Part shown: positions 63,169-64,000 of the stretch, piece after piece
Layout of the letters: every line of letters begins with the position of its first letter
Numbering within the stretch: the stretch's first letter is position 1
DNA from: Gaiellales bacterium
Lineage (GTDB): Bacteria > Actinomycetota > Thermoleophilia > Gaiellales > JAICJC01
Length of the DNA stretch: 64,000 nt
Assembly: GCA_036273515.1 (NCBI GenBank)
Contig: DASUHM010000082.1
Coordinates: forward strand, 1 to 64,000
Direction of reading: 5' to 3'
Translations under genes and position numbers: made by a program
Notes under the pieces: generated by a model
Database searches by the model: none
Told to the model about the DNA's origin: nothing
Seen by the model: the letters and a program-made list of their open reading frames with translations, nothing else

Positions 63169-64000
63169 ATGGCGGACATGACCGCGGCCTGGTCGATCGG
63201 AGACGTCGAGATCCCCTCGAGGATCGTGCTCGCGCCCATGGCGGGCGTCTCGGTGCAGGCGTTCCGGCGCCAGGGACGGCGGTTCGGCGCGGGCCTCGTC
63301 TGCAGCGAGATGGTGTCGTCGTGCGGCCTCCAGCACCGCAACGAGCGCACCCTCGGCTACCTGCGGATCGCGGCCGACGAGCACCCCCTGGCGGTGCAGA
63401 TCTTCGGCTCCGACCCGGTGCCGATGGCCGAGGCGGCCCAGATGGTGGTCGCCGCCGGCGCCGACATCGTCGACATCAACTTCGGCTGCCCCGTGCGCAA
63501 GGTCACGAAGACGGGCGCCGGCGCGAGCGCGCTCGAGGATCACGAGCTCGCCTGCGCGCTGGCCGGAGCGGTCGTCGACGCCGTCGACGTGCCGGTCACG
63601 GTGAAGATGCGCCGCGGCGTCAGGAACGGCTCGCGATCGGCGCTCGACCTGGCTCCGAAGCTCGAGGCCCGCGGGGTCGCCTCGCTCACCATCCACCCCC
63701 GCTCCGCCCAGCAGATGTACACCGGCACCGCCGACCACACGTTCACGGCCGAGCTGGTCGAGCGCGTCGGCATCCCCGTGATCGCGTCGGGCGACATAAC
63801 CGACCGCGCCACCGCCGAGCGCGTGCTCGACGCCACCGGCGCGGCCGCCGTCATGGTCGGGCGCGGCGCCCAGGGCCGGCCGTGGGCGCTGCGCGAGATG
63901 GCCGGCGAGGGCGAGGCCGACGCGGACGTGGCCGAGGTGGTCGCCGAGCTCATCCGCTTCATGCGCGAGGTCGAGCGCGAGATGGGCGACCGCGCCGTCG
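63169..64000 (+). CDS. dus: tRNA-dihydrouridine synthase (partial, runs off window)
   Basis: The first 277 residues of a Dus flavoprotein that reduces uridine to dihydrouridine in tRNA D-loops. FMN-binding APMAGVSVQAFR, catalytic Cys in DINFGCPVRKVTKTGAGA, VKMRRG, and IHPRSAQQMYTGTADH. No stop before 64000. TACCAT ends 6 nt before ATG 63169: leaderless. In Bacillus a dus gene precedes lysS; here it is divergent from greA. Confidence 0.93.
   Translation, partial: MADMTAAWSIGDVEIPSRIVLAPMAGVSVQAFRRQGRRFGAGLVCSEMVSSCGLQHRNERTLGYLRIAADEHPLAVQIFGSDPVPMAEAAQMVVAAGADIVDINFGCPVRKVTKTGAGASALEDHELACALAGAVVDAVDVPVTVKMRRGVRNGSRSALDLAPKLEARGVASLTIHPRSAQQMYTGTADHTFTAELVERVGIPVIASGDITDRATAERVLDATGAAAVMVGRGAQGRPWALREMAGEGEADADVAEVVAELIRFMREVEREMGDRAV

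Overview
The window is about 70% G+C and almost fully coding. Gene content points to Actinomycetota, probably class Thermoleophilia (Gaiellales/Solirubrobacterales-like): CarD, ClpC and DisA/RadA combined with a Firmicutes-like gene order, the MEP pathway, many NarL-type two-component proteins, and both Shine-Dalgarno-led and apparently leaderless genes. This placement is inference; no rRNA is present.

Left edge (0-5 kb, minus strand): tRNA-Thr, sigH, a YacP-like NYN nuclease, rlmB, cysS, a short gltX and a cNMP-binding protein. Right edge (50-63 kb): HAD, ispF, ispD, yacL, carD, disA, radA, clpC, lysS, greA and dus. In Bacillus these two sets are one cluster in this order and orientation. 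Here they are separated by about 45 kb of other genes.

5-31 kb holds accessory and metabolic genes: a Crp/Fnr regulator with its own operator, a MarR pair, a leaderless HTH-TPR regulator, a two-component system, an MMPL exporter, a cyclase/response-regulator fusion, a photolyase, a frameshifted AAA-LuxR regulator, an amidohydrolase, a six-gene glp-like operon (two FAD oxidoreductases, GntR, APC permease, FGGY kinase), and cydAB.

31.4-39.04 kb is the most striking part, an RNA repair and RNA quality-control island. It has a shortened nucleotidyltransferase remnant, hen1 and pnkp (translationally coupled 3'-methylation and RNA end-healing/sealing). A promoter, short leader ORF and terminator follow. 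Then comes about 1.1 kb of structured RNA with a tRNA-His, at least four stem-enclosed Y-RNA-like elements (two with a circularly permuted tRNA-like core), and a SEC-C gene broken by two +1 shifts. The Ro60/Rsr (TROVE) gene and tandem tRNA-Glu, tRNA-Pro and tRNA-Asp genes complete it, with C33 in place of U33 in the Glu and Asp tRNAs. All RNAs lie on the Ro strand. The likely job is to sort, replace or repair tRNAs damaged by nucleases.

39-50 kb holds a hypothetical protein and lipoprotein, a second MMPL exporter divergent from a PAS histidine kinase, an SDR, several small genes, a katG remnant, mutY and a YoaK-like protein. Palindromic GGGGTCWGACCCC elements are scattered through the window, and a 2 x 172-bp tandem repeat lies downstream of clpC.
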